Positions 8,401-22,200 of a stretch of DNA of 51,882 nt are shown here, one piece after another. Origin of the DNA: a virus; the IMG/VR virus record IMGVR_UViG_3300047393_000041, positions 64,001 through 115,882 of that record; one strand, written 5' to 3'. The position numbers were made by a program, and so were the translations under genes. The notes beneath the pieces are model-generated. The model was given only the letters and a program-made list of their open reading frames with translations, made no database searches and was not told where the DNA came from. Each line of letters opens with the position of its first letter. The stretch's first letter is position 1.

Positions 8401-10253
8401 CTATCTACATCTTTAAATTTAGTATTGTATGTTTCTATAATTCCTTGGATCTGTACATTCAACACTTTAGCTTGATATAATAAAGGTCCTATATCTTGTT
8501 TCATTTGCAATTGTCTAATTGCAGAATATAAAGCATTTAATTGTTCAGATTTATTAAGTCTTTCAGATGGTAATACTTTTTGTTCAGAAAGTTTTGCATA
8601 TACATCATTTAATTTATCTAATAATAAATTAATTTTTTTGCTTGCTGCAACATCGTTTTCTATAATAACTTTTTCTCCAGGAGCTGGAACAGGTATTAAA
8701 TAATCTTCTTTAATATTTTTAACATTAACATCTCCTATTATTACATTTAATAAATTAGGAAGTGCTCCTGTTTTTGCATTAGCTTCTGAATAAACAGCTT
8801 TGATAGGAATCATTCTTGTTTGTTCAAAATCTTTATTTTCTACACCATAATTATCTTTAATTATAGTTTTATACTGATTCATTTGTCTATTCCAAGAAGC
8901 AACGTTGTACCAAGGAATATCTTTAAATTTAGCTGTATCAAGTCCGATAAACTTCCAATCTAATATATTAATCTTTCCTGTAGGTGTAATAGCTAAAAAA
9001 TCTACGGTGCCTGCTAAATCTCTTTTAGCATCGTATATTGTAACTTCAGACATGAATATAGTATCTTTAGGAAATGATTCCATACGAGCTCTTAGATTGT
9101 CTCTCAGTAGATGATACATATCATTATTATTTGGATCCCCAAATGATACATGATTATCATTAGCTATAATGTCATTCAGCTCTTCTCTACTTCTTAATTT
9201 ACCACTATCATTAGTAAGAATAGACATAGCATGTTCTGTATCTTTATGTAAAGCAGTTCCTTTATCAGCCTTTAATGTATTAACTGCTTTTTTAAATTCA
9301 GAATCATTTAATGCTTTATCTCTACGTAATATGTCATACCAAGTTTTAGTTATGTTACTAACTCTCCATTTAATTTCTTTACCATCAATAAAATATTTTG
9401 AATCTTCTCCACCAGCATCATTCTTAACTGTATCTAAACTTATTCTATCAGATATTTCTTTTATGCTACTAACTAATTGTTCTTGTCTAGATTTTTGTAA
9501 AAAGAATGCACCTTCTTCTTCTCTAATATCTTCAGCTGTTCCTATATTCTTTCCTGAAATAATATCCATAGACATTTTATCAAATCCACTTTTCATGAAT
9601 AAGTTTTTAAAATAATCTATAATATCATTCCACCATGATTGTGATTTAGCTATAAGCTCTAGTTTTTCAGGGTTGTTTTCATTATTGTTAATTATAGTTT
9701 CAACTAACACTTTAGCAATAGCTTCTTCTTTAAGTTTAATAACATCTGGTTTACCATCTAATTGATATCCTGGATCACTACCATAAGTTTCAAACACTTC
9801 ATTCTTTAATTGATAGTTATTTATTTCACTCATCAATTTTTTATACAACTTAGGGTTGGTTTGTTTAATGATAGCTACAGCAAAGTGCATAGCTTCTTCA
9901 GGAAGAGATTGTGCTTCTGTACCCTCTACTACTTGAATAAGTTTTTGCATAAGCAATGCCACACCATTAGCATCTTGCTTAATACCATTTACTACAATAT
10001 TCTGCATTGATTTTGTATCTACACCAATGCGTTTAATAAAATCTTTTATTAATGCAAGGGTTTGTTTAGAAGCAGTTTGTGGTATAGTTTTTTCTTCTGT
10101 AGATTTTACTATATTTTCTAATGCAGGAAAATTATCTAATCCATTTTCTTCCTGCCACAGAGAAACCTTTGCAGCAAGAATTATTGGATTGATATTAGAT
10201 TGTTCAGCTAATGCTATAAATTCTGGAGAACTTCTATTTACACAATGTGCCAT
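5466..10253 (-). CDS. Large virion cargo-type protein with RecB-like nuclease signature
   Basis: This 1595-residue protein directly follows the giant RNA polymerase gene, with 1 bp between stop and start. Residues of about 325-465 carry the ordered motifs of a RecB/Cas4-type PD-(D/E)XK nuclease: GTALH336KDTE340, GTVD418FL, ILD432WK434F and Q457MNQY461. All expected catalytic positions are intact. The middle is a long, charged helical region. Near residue 1460 there is a hydrophobic segment (LIDVLFYAGLWALFLGMKAL) followed by acidic PDDDEDP. Long multidomain proteins in this position of crAss-like genomes are virion cargo thought to be ejected with the DNA. Ejection and nuclease activity here are inferences. 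The motif order is what the sequence shows, and the true substrate is unknown. Confidence 0.85.
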   Translation of the reverse strand: MAHCVNRSSPEFIALAEQSNINPIILAAKVSLWQEENGLDNFPALENIVKSTEEKTIPQTASKQTLALIKDFIKRIGVDTKSMQNIVVNGIKQDANGVALLMQKLIQVVEGTEAQSLPEEAMHFAVAIIKQTNPKLYKKLMSEINNYQLKNEVFETYGSDPGYQLDGKPDVIKLKEEAIAKVLVETIINNNENNPEKLELIAKSQSWWNDIIDYFKNLFMKSGFDKMSMDIISGKNIGTAEDIREEEGAFFLQKSRQEQLVSSIKEISDRISLDTVKNDAGGEDSKYFIDGKEIKWRVSNITKTWYDILRRDKALNDSEFKKAVNTLKADKGTALHKDTEHAMSILTNDSGKLRSREELNDIIANDNHVSFGDPNNNDMYHLLRDNLRARMESFPKDTIFMSEVTIYDAKRDLAGTVDFLAITPTGKINILDWKFIGLDTAKFKDIPWYNVASWNRQMNQYKTIIKDNYGVENKDFEQTRMIPIKAVYSEANAKTGALPNLLNVIIGDVNVKNIKEDYLIPVPAPGEKVIIENDVAASKKINLLLDKLNDVYAKLSEQKVLPSERLNKSEQLNALYSAIRQLQMKQDIGPLLYQAKVLNVQIQGIIETYNTKFKDVDRETLKGDEVEDFTKTMLVAEDALQHYTTLDLDLDFLFEGKTTDEEKALKEELRETAYQSRKLKETLGELFTEFTVDNIGGTEKGEKVVKDIFSKWLGTTSTIQIKSVQDLFKMANAAFGRAGMDTQSEVKKLTELKKSFQTWASNKGLTSKNMFSLIKKKGENELIDQYQNEFYKTLTSKIEAKDFNWIRDNVDVDAYKEYLEEKLKTEYKRIEDKSRVGSEEENYNAVTREQFEAKNLYDISTPKSVGWLLYNDIKNFPVETWESKEWKELHAKDTNGNYINKPALDFYNYIIERNNEYAKIGYIQDKTARTFLPWVRKGFTEKLIFGGNITVGEQFLKSISVDPDEVGFGSFDPISGKIINKIPRYLVSKFEEEASEDLFKTMAMYNEFAIKFQYLSQIENQGRALLRLEQNKKAIATSQFGKTQKDEYGELVYTNDNNENTKLYEDMFKAIVYQQKYIQSEAFDQLLGKFGNFGTTINDKLGFKLLPENLDGRQISINKAITQLNNTFQVTALGLNILSSSSNYFGGTAQGFINAGKYFTKADYASTEMWLLGNKMDGVDKQKILAALEYFIPFTDNYNKQAATHLSLNKLDEQAVQDWLMVMMREGDEAVQRLNFFSFLKNSIVVDGKVVNSREYLKTTEEYKEFYKGTEQERKDRADKFEKDVKTINEKQGVLALSTVENGELIIPGVDRKSDSVIELRRKVQSFTADALGSMTEENKRLMNLNIYGNSFMVFKNWIPRLVDVRMGNIKYNAASDAYEWGRTRMIARFISDDLKGALGNLKNSLMGNDKGMDYIRELYEKKRADYKADTNKELEMTEDEFIDLVRANIKNQLIDVLFYAGLWALFLGMKALAPDDDEDPAVKSQWNFMLKATDKFKDEVGYFYNPGSLTSLVSKGAFPAMGLITNYEKALGGFLKESYALGTGDDDAAEKNQVIKYWMKTNPITNQAAGLLPMFYPSLAKDLGIKMQSQYGIR

Positions 10254-10254
10254 A

Positions 10255-13200
10255 TTAACATTCGTTTATTTTATTTTTTTCTTCTTGAGATAGAGCATCC
10301 CATTCTTCTTGTGTTACTCCTTCAGGTTTTGTAATTGACTCTTTGAATAATTCAATATTTACTCCTGGAATTGCAATTTCTCCTGTACCATCTGTTCTTT
10401 CAAGTCTTGGAGAACCTTCACCTGTTTGACCAGGTTGTCTCAATCCTCTAAATATAAATTTAGTTCCAAGTTTATCATATACTACATCACCATCTTTTAG
10501 TGTAGAATTATCTACTTTAGGTTGTCCAGTCATTTGTGTAGGTGTTTCTGTTGGTAAAGATACAGTTTCTTCTGCAATTTCACCACCATAATAATTAACA
10601 ATATCTCTATCCTCTATTTCTCTTTTAACTGGCATTGTACCATTTTCAATAACAGAAGGTCTAAATGTTGTGTAATATTCTGAAGCCTTAGCACCATCTC
10701 CATAAAGATTAACCATTTTGTATACAGATTGTAAGTTTTCACCTCTATCATCAAATATCCTCAATGGCTCTCCTGATGAAAGCAAAACTCTTTTATATCC
10801 TATTACATCATTTAGAGAATAATCTCCTTTAGAAAGTCTTACAGCATAGTCTCTTTTAGTAACTGTGTTACCTGTTGTTATATCTACTCTTGTACCATCT
10901 TTAAGTTTTGTAACTTTATTTACAGCTACATAATTACTATTCATAGCTTTTTGATTGTACTTATCTGTAATAAGCATAACTTGTCTGTCCATTGTATCAA
11001 GACCTAATCCTTCTAATGTAGGAAATGAATCAGATGTAAATGTTCTATATTCTGAAAATGGATCATCACCTGTTTCTATTTTTTCTTTAAAGAAAGGAAT
11101 CACTCTAGGCATAATTAATTGATCATCAAAATTATTTCTTTCAAAGAATCCTTCGCTAAATGCTTTTAATGATTCTGTTGAAGATATAGAAGTTACAACA
11201 GGAGTTACAATAGCAGAATAATCTTCAATAGGAATAATATTCTTTATAGATATTGCTGATTGATAACTTCCTTGAAGAATAGCAACTGATACAATATCAT
11301 TATATAATTCTTTTGTTTCTTCATTGTAATCTCTAAGCTCTCTCATCATTTCCTGATTTAAGTTTTCACTTTCAGCAGATTTATCGTTAACTCTAAGTTG
11401 AATACTCTTAGCTCCATCTATTCTATCAGATGGAGTAACTTGTAACTCTTTTAGAATTTGAATGAATGGATATCTTATTTTTGCTCTCTCTAACTTAACA
11501 GCAACACATGACTTTGGATTGATAAGTAATGCATATGTTCTATCACTCAGTTCTGTCTTAGTCTGTATAATATAGTCTAAGAAAGCCATTTTAGCTTTAT
11601 TAGAAATTTTATTAAAATTCTCTTGACTCAAATACTTGTTCTTACCATAAACCTTCATTATACTTTCTGTAATAATTCTCAAGTCATCTCTTTCTAAATT
11701 AAATACAGCACTCATTGCTTGCATTGATTTAGACATAAACTTAGATTGTTTACCTATAAAAGTAGAATTAAGTATATTTTCTACAGAAGATATTATGTTT
11801 ACATCTTTGGCTGCTTGTGTTTGCCATTCTTTTCTAGCAAACATATCTCCAGATCCAAATCTACTTGTATCATAATTAGTAGCTTGTGTAAAGCTGAAAT
11901 TATACTCAGCCATTTTAGCATACTTAAGAAATTCAGAAAATATTTTTAACTGTTCTGCATTTCTAGCTTCATCGAATTTTACATCAGAGTAGTAATCAGA
12001 AATATTACTTTCTAAATTATCAAGATTTATTTTACTAGATTTAATAAATGTAACCTTTGATCCAAACTTATCTTTAACTAATTCGATGTTCTTTTTATCA
12101 AATAAGTTAGATGCATTGTTAGCATTTACAATTTTTAAATACTCAGATATAATAGGTTGATTCAAGAAGAAAGCTGTCTGTCTTCCTGCACCTATATTCT
12201 CAAGGAACATGAATGTACCTATAACAAGATCTGATTGTATAATTCTAGTAATAAAGTCATCTTTAGCTACATCCACTACAGCAGTTGCATATCCAGATAA
12301 TCTGTTAGATATTAATTCTGTAGAATCCTTCACTGTAGTTCCTGATAAAGATACAAACTCTTCACCATTAACTATAGTTGTATTATGTTTTAAAGCTATT
12401 GTTCCATCTCCTAATAGCACTTGATCATCTAAAGATACAAGTTGAAATCTTTTAGGATCAATGTACACTTGACTCTTTTGTTTCAATGAAAGGTTTGTAA
12501 TATTAACAGCTACAATACCTACCCATTTTTTACCCATTACAAATGAGTTTCTTAAAGAAGTCATAAAGTTTCTATTAAGAATTCTATTTGGAATACTAGT
12601 CTCATCAGTTTGTCTTAATGTATCTAATTCACCTGCTAATTTTTTTAATCCTGCATCATCAATAGGAGATATAAGTCTATCAAAGTTTTCTGGTAATGTT
12701 ATAAGTTTCTCAAGAGAATCATAGTATTCATTCTCAAGAGAATTTTTATACATCTCTTTAACATATCTATTTCTTAATGTATCATTTAATAATTTAGCAT
12801 TTAACTTGGCTTCTTTACCAGCTAACATTTGAATCTGATCATTAATATAATCTACAGGATCTTTATCAGCAGCATCTGCTTGTGACATAATCTCATTAAT
12901 GATTGCTTCATTTTGATCATAAAAAACTTGTTGTCTTATAGCTCCTACTTCTGAAACAACTCTTGTAGGATCAAGAAAGTTATACAACTCTTCTCTAAAT
13001 GCATCAGAGTCTTTTATCTTTTGTATATCTTTTAAAATAGTTTCATCATATATTCTACTAAAGAATTCTTTTGTAGCTTCTTCAGAACCTAAATATTTAA
13101 CCAACTTGATGTCACCTTTACTATCTACATATACAGATTTAAGATACATGTTTAATTTATCAATATCAAAATCTGATCCTGCTTTAGTAGTAATTTCTGA

Positions 13201-16200
13201 TGGTACAACAACTGTTGCTCCCATGTATTGTGGAAGAAACCCTTTCACTCTAAACACCTCAACAGAAGATAGTGCTTGTGTAGGAATTCTAAATCCAATA
13301 CCAGAAAGAATAGCTTTTCCTTCTGTTGTACCATTAAGATAGTTTAATAATTCTCTATCATTTTTAAATTTACCTTTGAACTTATCTTTAAACCAATGAG
13401 GCATATAAACTTCACACCATTTTTCAGTTCTTGTGTAAAATTTCAATGTATCATCTGTAAGCATAACATTAGCTTTTTGTGCAGTAGTTAATGTAGCATA
13501 TTTCTCTCTTGTTATCTTCTCCCAAATTCCTTTATCATTCTTCATAACAATACTTCTACCTTTAGTAGCAGATTCAAGCATTGTTGCAGGCATCTGTACA
13601 TGTGCTCCTCCAGTCATTTTAGGAGAACCAATAGCTTTATCTATCATAGAATAAAGAATACTTCTAATCTGTGTATAAGAAGGGGATGCTTCAAATGGGA
13701 TAATGAATTGATTTTCTTCATTAAGTTCAAGAGTATCTTTTGAATTATCTGATACTTCTCTTCTTAACATTTCTCTCATTAATGTTTCTGATATAGATGT
13801 ACCATCTTTCATTACAAACTCAGTACCAAGATCTTCTATACCTAAATCAATAAGAAGTTCTTTGTAACCATTAGAATGCATTAAATCAAGAATGTCTTTA
13901 TTTCTATTGTATTCTTTTTCAGCTTCAACACTAGATGCTTCTCCATTATCAAATATATCCATACTAGCTAACTTAGTAAGCTGAGATCCTCTAGTTTGTG
14001 TTTTATTATCACTACTAGCAGTTTCTACTTGTATACCATAAGCTTTCCATGGAACTTGTACAATTGATTCTTCAGAAAAAGCTTCAGTATTAAATGAACC
14101 ATCTCCATTATAAAGACTATGTTTTTCTTGTGTACCCACTTTTCTACCTGATTCAACAATAGCATATCCTATTTGTTGTTTCATCATTTGTATATAAAGT
14201 TTCTCAAGGTTAGTTCCTTTTACCATACTGTAGTAGACAGGTACTTGAGAGAACTTATCTAACACTTGATCAAAATTATTTTTATTAAACTTATTACCTG
14301 TAACAATTGGTTTTAATATTTCAAGTTTATGTTTAGGCATTTTAGTTTCCATCAAAGCTTTATCATGAGCTTCTAGTGCAGAGTTTGAATACTTATATCC
14401 AGGAAGATTTATTCTTGTAAAAGCCATTTGCCATTGAAAGAATTTTTCTTCTGGTCCTTCTAAATCCCATTGTTTATTTTTAAGTTTAACTTCTCTGTGA
14501 GTAGTATCCATCAACCATGATACAGCATCTGCTTCATTATTATCACCAAACAATTTATTGATATTAGCTAAGCTACCTGCTGTAGTAACATCTTTAATAG
14601 TTATAGTGTTAGTATGAGATTTAAATTTATGACCACCTAAGTCTCCAGTCCATGTATTAGTTTTAGCATCATATACATATTCATCTACTTTAATACCATC
14701 AGTTTCATTTGCATTGTTATTTAAGAATGTATTAAACTCAGCAGAATCAAATGTAGTTCTTCTAGGAGATAACCAAGATTTGATACGTTTAGTTTGATCT
14801 AAAGACCCATCTTTCTTAACAGCAAATTGATAAGGATCACCAAATAAAATCTTATGATATTCTATATTAGCAATAATATAATTTACATTAGCAAAATTAA
14901 TTATATCATTAACAGATTTTTCTGTTAATGCATTTTTATTTAATGAATTAGCTTTAGCAAAGTTACCATCTAAATCTAAATACTTAGATGTTTTTTCTCC
15001 CACTACAATTTTCTTGTTTTCTACTAATACATTCTTTGTTCCTACATTCATACCATCAATAAATTCTTTTACAGAATTATTAATAGCACCTATGTTTGTA
15101 TCTATGTATTTTTTAATATCATCTAATGATTCATTATCCTCAATCATTTCATTGATTGCTTCTAATTGCTCATCAGCTAATATATCTTTGAAGAAACGTA
15201 ATTCTTTTGCTTTATCACCAACATTTAATAGTTTTTCTCTAGTTTTATAATCTAAAGCTAAATTAATGTCATCCATCAAGTATCCCTTGAATATAGTATT
15301 AATGTCTGTATATGATCCAGCTGCTATAGAATCAAATGAAACATTGTTACCTATGTTCATCATCCATTCTGTAGATCCATCAGCAGGCATCAATATATAA
15401 TATTTACCATTAAGATTTTGATTAATCTCTAATGTATATCTATCTCCAATTTTTAATTTAGATGTAGAAGTTCCTTTATCAGTATCTTGATTATCTTCTC
15501 CTTGTATATAAGATAATTTGAATTCTTTTATTTGTTTACCATCTTTATCATAAAACAAACCACCCTCTTTCAATACTTGACTACCTGCAGAGAATATATC
15601 ATTAAGTTCAGTTCTTGTTTGTTTTAATTCAGTTACTGTATTTGCTTCATTGAATTCATTTTCAAATATAGATGGAGCATTATTTTCTGAGAATGCACCA
15701 ATACGTTGATTCTCCACACCAAAGTATGTACTTTCTTGTGAAGGGTTATTAACTGTATTATATAATTCAGCTAATCTACTCAATGGTCCATCGATATCAA
15801 GTGTCTTACCTGATATGCTCATCAAATTATTATTACTACCAAAGAATGCATATATACTTTGTACTTGTTCAGTGAAGCCATTCTTACCTGTTTTTTGATA
15901 AGACTTCAGTTTATTATATGTATCAAGGTCAAACTCTATTCCAATAGCATTTAAGAATGCAACCATGTCTTTAGATTTTCTTAAAGGCATTGCTTGAAGA
16001 GCTTCTTGATCTATTGTGTAAGTCTTGTTATTGAAATTAACAATAGTTCCTGTTCCTTTGGCTAGAGTTTTTATATTCTCCATCCAATACTGTTGTGTTT
16101 GTTTATTAGCAGTAAATAGATTAGCTGCACCAGTGTGAACACTATCAATAGATTTGTATTGAATTAATGCATCTGGTTTCTGTCTAGCAAATGTTTGCAT

Positions 16201-19200
16201 GAAATCAATAAACAATCTCCAGTCATTAGCTTTAAACTCACTGAATGGAATCACTTTATCTTTACCACCAATCTTTTGAAATACACTTACATAGTTAGCA
16301 TCATCCTGAGCCAAGTTAAATAACTTATCTGTAAATTTAGAAACACTTGATGAATTAGAAAGTTTATCTAATAACGTAGCAAACGTTCTACTATAGTCCA
16401 TAAGTTTATATCCTTTAATAGGAAATCCTTTTACAGTCATTTCAGAATAACTAGGAGTCGGTGTATTTAATGTAATAGCACTTTCTTGATTAGTAGATTC
16501 TCTTTCAATTTGTGTAGATAATAAAAACTTAACAGCTGGTGTAGCACTCTTTTTACCTTCTACAGTAAATGGATCAGAAACATAATCATTTTTATTTGTT
16601 TCATCATTATTTATATTATGAACTTCTTCTTCATTGAAGTTGATTCCTTGTATTCTTAATTTATCTTTAACTCTTTCTTTAAGTTGTCCCCATGCATTAT
16701 CAGAAAGTAATTGTCTTCTACCTTCTTTAATATACATTTCTTCAACCTTATTAAACATTTCTGTACCAGTAATTCCTTGAGGATTAAATAATAATCCTTT
16801 TTCTCCATCTCTAAATAATATACCAGAAGCTCTAGCTAACATATCTTGTACAAAGTTATTGGCTTGTTGTACAGTTAAGTCTTCTACAGTTCTATATTCA
16901 GGAGCAGAAGTTATTGATTCAGGAGATAATGCTTTTTCTTTAAACTTACCTGCATTAATAGCTTCAAATAATTCTTGTTTTAGAGAAGGTTTATTATTAA
17001 AAGTTTTAAAGAAGTTTAATATTTTATTAAATAATCTACGAACAAATTCTCCTAATGATCTAGCTGGAATTTTACCAAGTCTAAAATCAGAAAAGTCATC
17101 CATTATTCTTTCTTTAGCTTGTAAGTCAGTAGCTTCAAGAAAAGGAATCTTTTTACCTGTTTGTCTATCTGTAAAAAATCCATTTTTATTTTTAAATTCA
17201 TTAAGAAGAGCTTGTCTTTGTTCAGATGTTAATAAACCTTTCCAAACAGCTTCCATAACTTCATGATACTCAGTACCTCTAAGACCTCCTTTAACAAATT
17301 TAGCTACACCATTTTCAAATACACCCCAAGCTTTTTCATTAGGGCTAATTGTAATCATGTGTTCTAAATCTTCCCATGGAATCAAAGGAAGCGTTTCTGC
17401 TGCCCATTCTTTGAATATTTCAAAGTCAGCATCAGTCATTCTATCTTTATCATTTAAACCAACTCTTCTAAAATCTCCACTAGGAAATTCACTAGGAGGA
17501 GTTTCTTCTTCTTTTATCCAAGTAAATTTATTGTCTTCAAAACTTCCTGAAACTCTTTCTCCATTATCTAATATAATAGAATACAATCCTTTTTTAGCTT
17601 TGTTTTCTATTACACTTACTATTTTACCAGTGATGGTTCCTTTATTGAAAGGAGCAACAGCTGTAATCTCTTTACCTATATTTGTTTCCTCAGCTTTAGG
17701 AGCTTCTTGTTGTTTTAATTTTTCAGCTTTTAATGATGCAGCTATTTGCATAGCCATAAAATCTGTAACATATGTTTCTTCTTCTCCTTTTGGAATAGAA
17801 GCATCAAATTTGTCAGCATCCTTTAATGCATTAATTACTACATCTAAAGAATTTGTATCAGCAGCTACAGCTTTTGTTGTTGCATTTCTTTCCACTTCAA
17901 CAATAAAATTACCATCAGCATCTTCTTGTGATGTATATTCTACAGGACCAGCTTTAAACTCAAATGTTTTTGGTGCAGGAGCTTCTTCTTTCTTTTCTTC
18001 TTTTTTTGCAGGAGCAACAATTACTTGTACATTAAAATCATCTGGTTGTGTTATTGTAGAATATCTTTGTTGAAAAGAATAAGGAATTGCTTCTGTAGGC
18101 TTAGCTATAGAAGTGGAAAGAGGTGTATCACCTATTGGTCTAGCTTTACCACTTGGATATGTACTAGATAATAAATATGTTTGGTAGTTTGCCCATTTAC
18201 TTGAAACAAAGTTTCCTTCTTGGTTTATATACCACTCTTCAAAAGGAGCTGATTGTAAATCAGTTAATGTTTTAGTATTAATGCTGTTGAATGTTTTAGC
18301 ATCTGTTAAATGATCAATTATTTCTTTTTTATAATTATCTATTTCAGCTAATTGAAAACTTTTATTACCAAGATTTAAACTCAATGTATTAACATCTATA
18401 CCAATTTGGTTTGGAGATGCTGTATCAGCTTTTGATTTCCAATACAATACATTTTGTAAAAACTTAGTAAATTGTCTATTGAAACTTATTGCTTGTCCTG
18501 TATTAGATTGTTCTACAGTTTGATTAGCAATTCTTCTAATAGTTTCATATATACCTTCTGCTTCTCTATTATTGAAAGATCTATTGTTTAAGAATTGTAA
18601 TGTATCTCCATATTGTAACATAGGTACACCATTAGCAGCTTTTTGTATTTCTCCTCTACTATTAGTTATAGTTTTTTTAGTTGGAATTACAATTAAATTT
18701 GCTTGGTTAGTTATTAATTCTTCTTTGATTAATATACCTCCTACATGATTTTTTTCTTTAATTCCCTCTGCAGTTTTTATTTCAATAGGAATACCACTAG
18801 ATACAAAGAATTCAAATGTAGGAAACTCTGTAGCTCCTGCATTAAATAATTTTGTTCTATACGCTTTCCATGCTGCTGCATAAGCTCTAGCCTCATCTTC
18901 TTGTTCAGATCTATATCTTGGATTACCATTTCTATAGTGTAAAGAAGTGGTGCGCATTGTTTGGAATATAACATCTTTAAGACTATCACCTAAGTCTTCT
19001 CCAACTTTACCAATTATTTTTCCTTCTTTATTTACATAAAATAAACCATCTTTGTTTTGCTCTACAAATACTTGAGCAACAAATCCATTATCTATACTAT
19101 TAACATCTTCTATAGAGTCAACACTGACTGTTGATTCTTTTCCATAAGACATTTGAACCAAACCGTTAAGGTTTAATCCAGCCACTTGTTTAGGTGTTAA

Positions 19201-22200
19201 TAATATAGCTCTTATATTAGATCTATTAGGAAACTCAGCAATGTTATTTAAAAATACTCTAGAGTTTTTAATATGCTGTGCTGATTTTGTAGCATCTTCT
19301 ATTCCTTCAGACTCTGTTGTGCTAGAAAGAAATAATGCTTCAGCATCAATAAGCTTACCTTCTATAAAAGGTTCAGCAGGAATTTGATTACTGGTTGCTA
19401 TAGATCCTGAATCATGTTCTAATTCATTTTGTTGTTTTATTATTTGTTCTTTGTTCTTTTGTAACTTCTCTTGATCTGTTTCAAGTCTTTTATATCCTCT
19501 TAATCTTTTTGGATCAATGTTTAATATATCACCATTTACATCTTCCACCTTAACTGTACCATCATCATTTAAAGCTAATATTTTAACTTTACCTAAATTA
19601 GTATTCTCATCAGTTAAGTCTTTAGATTCTTCAACTGCTTCTTTTCTGGTTTTATAAAAAGATATAGTTCCATCAGGACCTGTTACTTGATATCTATCGT
19701 CAGCAAGTTTCTTAATAGAAGCTTTCTTTGTAGCTCTTATTTCATATTCTCTACCGACTTCTAATTCTTCTTTTTGTTTTTCATCATTGACAAATGTAGA
19801 AGCTGGGAAAACTTCTTCATAATCTATATCAATAGTTTCTTTAGCAATATCTTCTGATTGTTTAAAATATTTATTAAATCCTTCTTCTGTAGAAAGATTA
19901 TCAAATATGTCTGATGTTGTTTTCTTGTGTTGATTTAATTGATTAATTCCTGCACCATAGTTATATAACTCTGTAGCATCCTCAAGACCAACAATATTAT
20001 CTTTTGTACCATCTTGATTATTTAATTCAAAATTCAATAATGAATTAAATGTTTTTAAATCTAGATTTTTATTATTTAATGCAATATTTATTTTTTCAGA
20101 ATAAGTACGTAAAGTTTTTACTTGTTCTCTGATACGTTTTTTATCAGCAGGTGTAGTATATTCAGTAATTGTTTTATTTAATATATTAGCTTGCTCCTCA
20201 TATGATTTAGATAATTCAGATAATGAATCTCTATCTGTAATACTAGATAATGATTCATTGCTTATAAGAGGATTGATATTTGTTACTTTTTCTTGTATAG
20301 AATCAAGTCTTTCATTTACATCATTTTTAATTGTTGAGTAATATGTAAGATCTGTTTTCCAACTTTCAAAAGTGTCATGATTAAAAACTTCTTTTATTTC
20401 TTCAGGAGTTGTTGGATTTACAGAATTAGTAAATGGATTTTTAAATGTATTATTGATAGCATCTGATGTTTTTTTAATATCATTAGCTTGAGTAATTAAT
20501 GAATCTACATAACTGGCTACAGTATTTTTATTAGATGAAGTAAAATCCATTCCAAAAGTTTTTTGGAAATCTTCTTTATCAAGATCTTTTAACATGTTTA
20601 ATTGTTCAATTGTTACATCATGCATTCCTGATGGAATACGTGATTGTATAAAATTAAAGAACATGTCATGTTTAAGATTTTTATAATTAAATACATTTCC
20701 ACTATTAGCAGCATCTTGCATTTCTTTTGCTATACCAATAGAGTTTAATGTATTATCATATTTATTTGAAAGAATACCAGTTAATCCATATCTGTTAAGC
20801 ATATTAACAGCAGAAGTTAAATGAGCATCTCTACCTTCTCCTTTTTTATTATCATGAATTTGTTGAGCTCCTCCTATAAGTAATGCTGTAATACCACCAA
20901 CAATCATGTTGTTCACACCTTCTGTAGTATTAAACTGTTCAGATAATCCATAAGTAGTAGAACTAGTAATTTCTTTTAAATCATCCCAGTTCTTTTTATT
21001 ATTTGGATCACTAAGATTTTTATATTTTCTTGTATAGTAATCATAAGTTCCTCTCTCAGTAGCATATTGTCCTCCTTCTTCATACACACCTTCGGCCAAT
21101 ACATTAGCTAATTTAGGTTTAACAAAGTCCCAAACTTTATCTTTAATCCCTTCTGCAGCTTTTCTTTCAAATGTGTCAAGACTTCCTTCTTTAAGACCCA
21201 CTTTACCAGCTTCGCCTATACCTCTTGTAAGACTTCCTGTAACTCCTTTTTGAGCTGTAGTAAAAGATTTGAATAAGTTATCAAACTGTACAGCATTAGA
21301 TACAGTTAACAATGCCATGTTAATACCAAATCTAGTATTCATAGCATTAGTAGAATAGTCTTCAATTTCTTGAAGAGGTTGTCCTATTGGTTCTTCACCA
21401 AAGTTACTATCTTTATATTGTTGAATTAATTGTTCTTTAATATGTCTGTATCCATCTCTAGCTTCAACACCTGCTTCTGTTTGTGCAGCTCCCCAAGTAA
21501 TGATACCATAACGTGCACCATTTAATACTTTTTCAGCTTGAGCTAAGTTTCCTAACTTTTGAATTTTTAAAAGTTGCTGTTCTGTTTTACCTAAACCTTT
21601 TGCTAAACTTAAAACAGTTTCAATTTTATTAGTTCCTCCTGCAATTTTATTAAACCATAACGCAGCTTTACCAATTTGATTAGCTACTAACGGAAGTTCT
21701 CCTATTCCTCCTGTAACAGCACCAATTGCTACATCTTGTACTGCAGCACCAGCAATAGCACCAGCTGTAAATCCAAGATTTTTAATAATTGATTCTCCCC
21801 AGAAGTTTGCAGAACCTGGAGCAAATGGAATCATTGCTAAATAAGGATGTGCTTTTTCTTCTCTGGTCATATAGTTAGGAAGAACATCTTCCATGTTCTT
21901 TATCCAACTATCTATACCACCTTCATATCCATTTGGATCACCAGCAAGATCAGACATACTACCATTTTTAATGGCTGATATTGTATTAGGAATATCTGTC
22001 ATAGATTGTGCAAATGTACCAACAGCTGTAACTCCAGCTTTAGCAAGACTATGTCCAAGTTTAGTATACCATGATTGTTGTAGTCCATATATATTTTCGA
22101 GATCGGTATCTCGTTCATACATAGGATAACGTTTATTATCTAATAAAGTTTTTGCACTTACAGAACTAAAAGGTTTGTCAAAAGATCTCTGGTCTGGAGC

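Noticed and set aside
5466-10253. Integrase, transposase or polymerase identity for the 1595-residue protein
   Set aside because: No Tyr-recombinase, DDE or polymerase motifs were found; only the RecB-like motif set is ordered and complete.
17357-18073. Long plus-strand open frame (238 codons) opposite the RNA polymerase gene
   Set aside because: It lies wholly within the minus-strand polymerase gene, is rich in Ser/Leu/Phe as expected for an antisense shadow, and has no recognisable domain or promoter. The other plus-strand frames were rejected on the same grounds.
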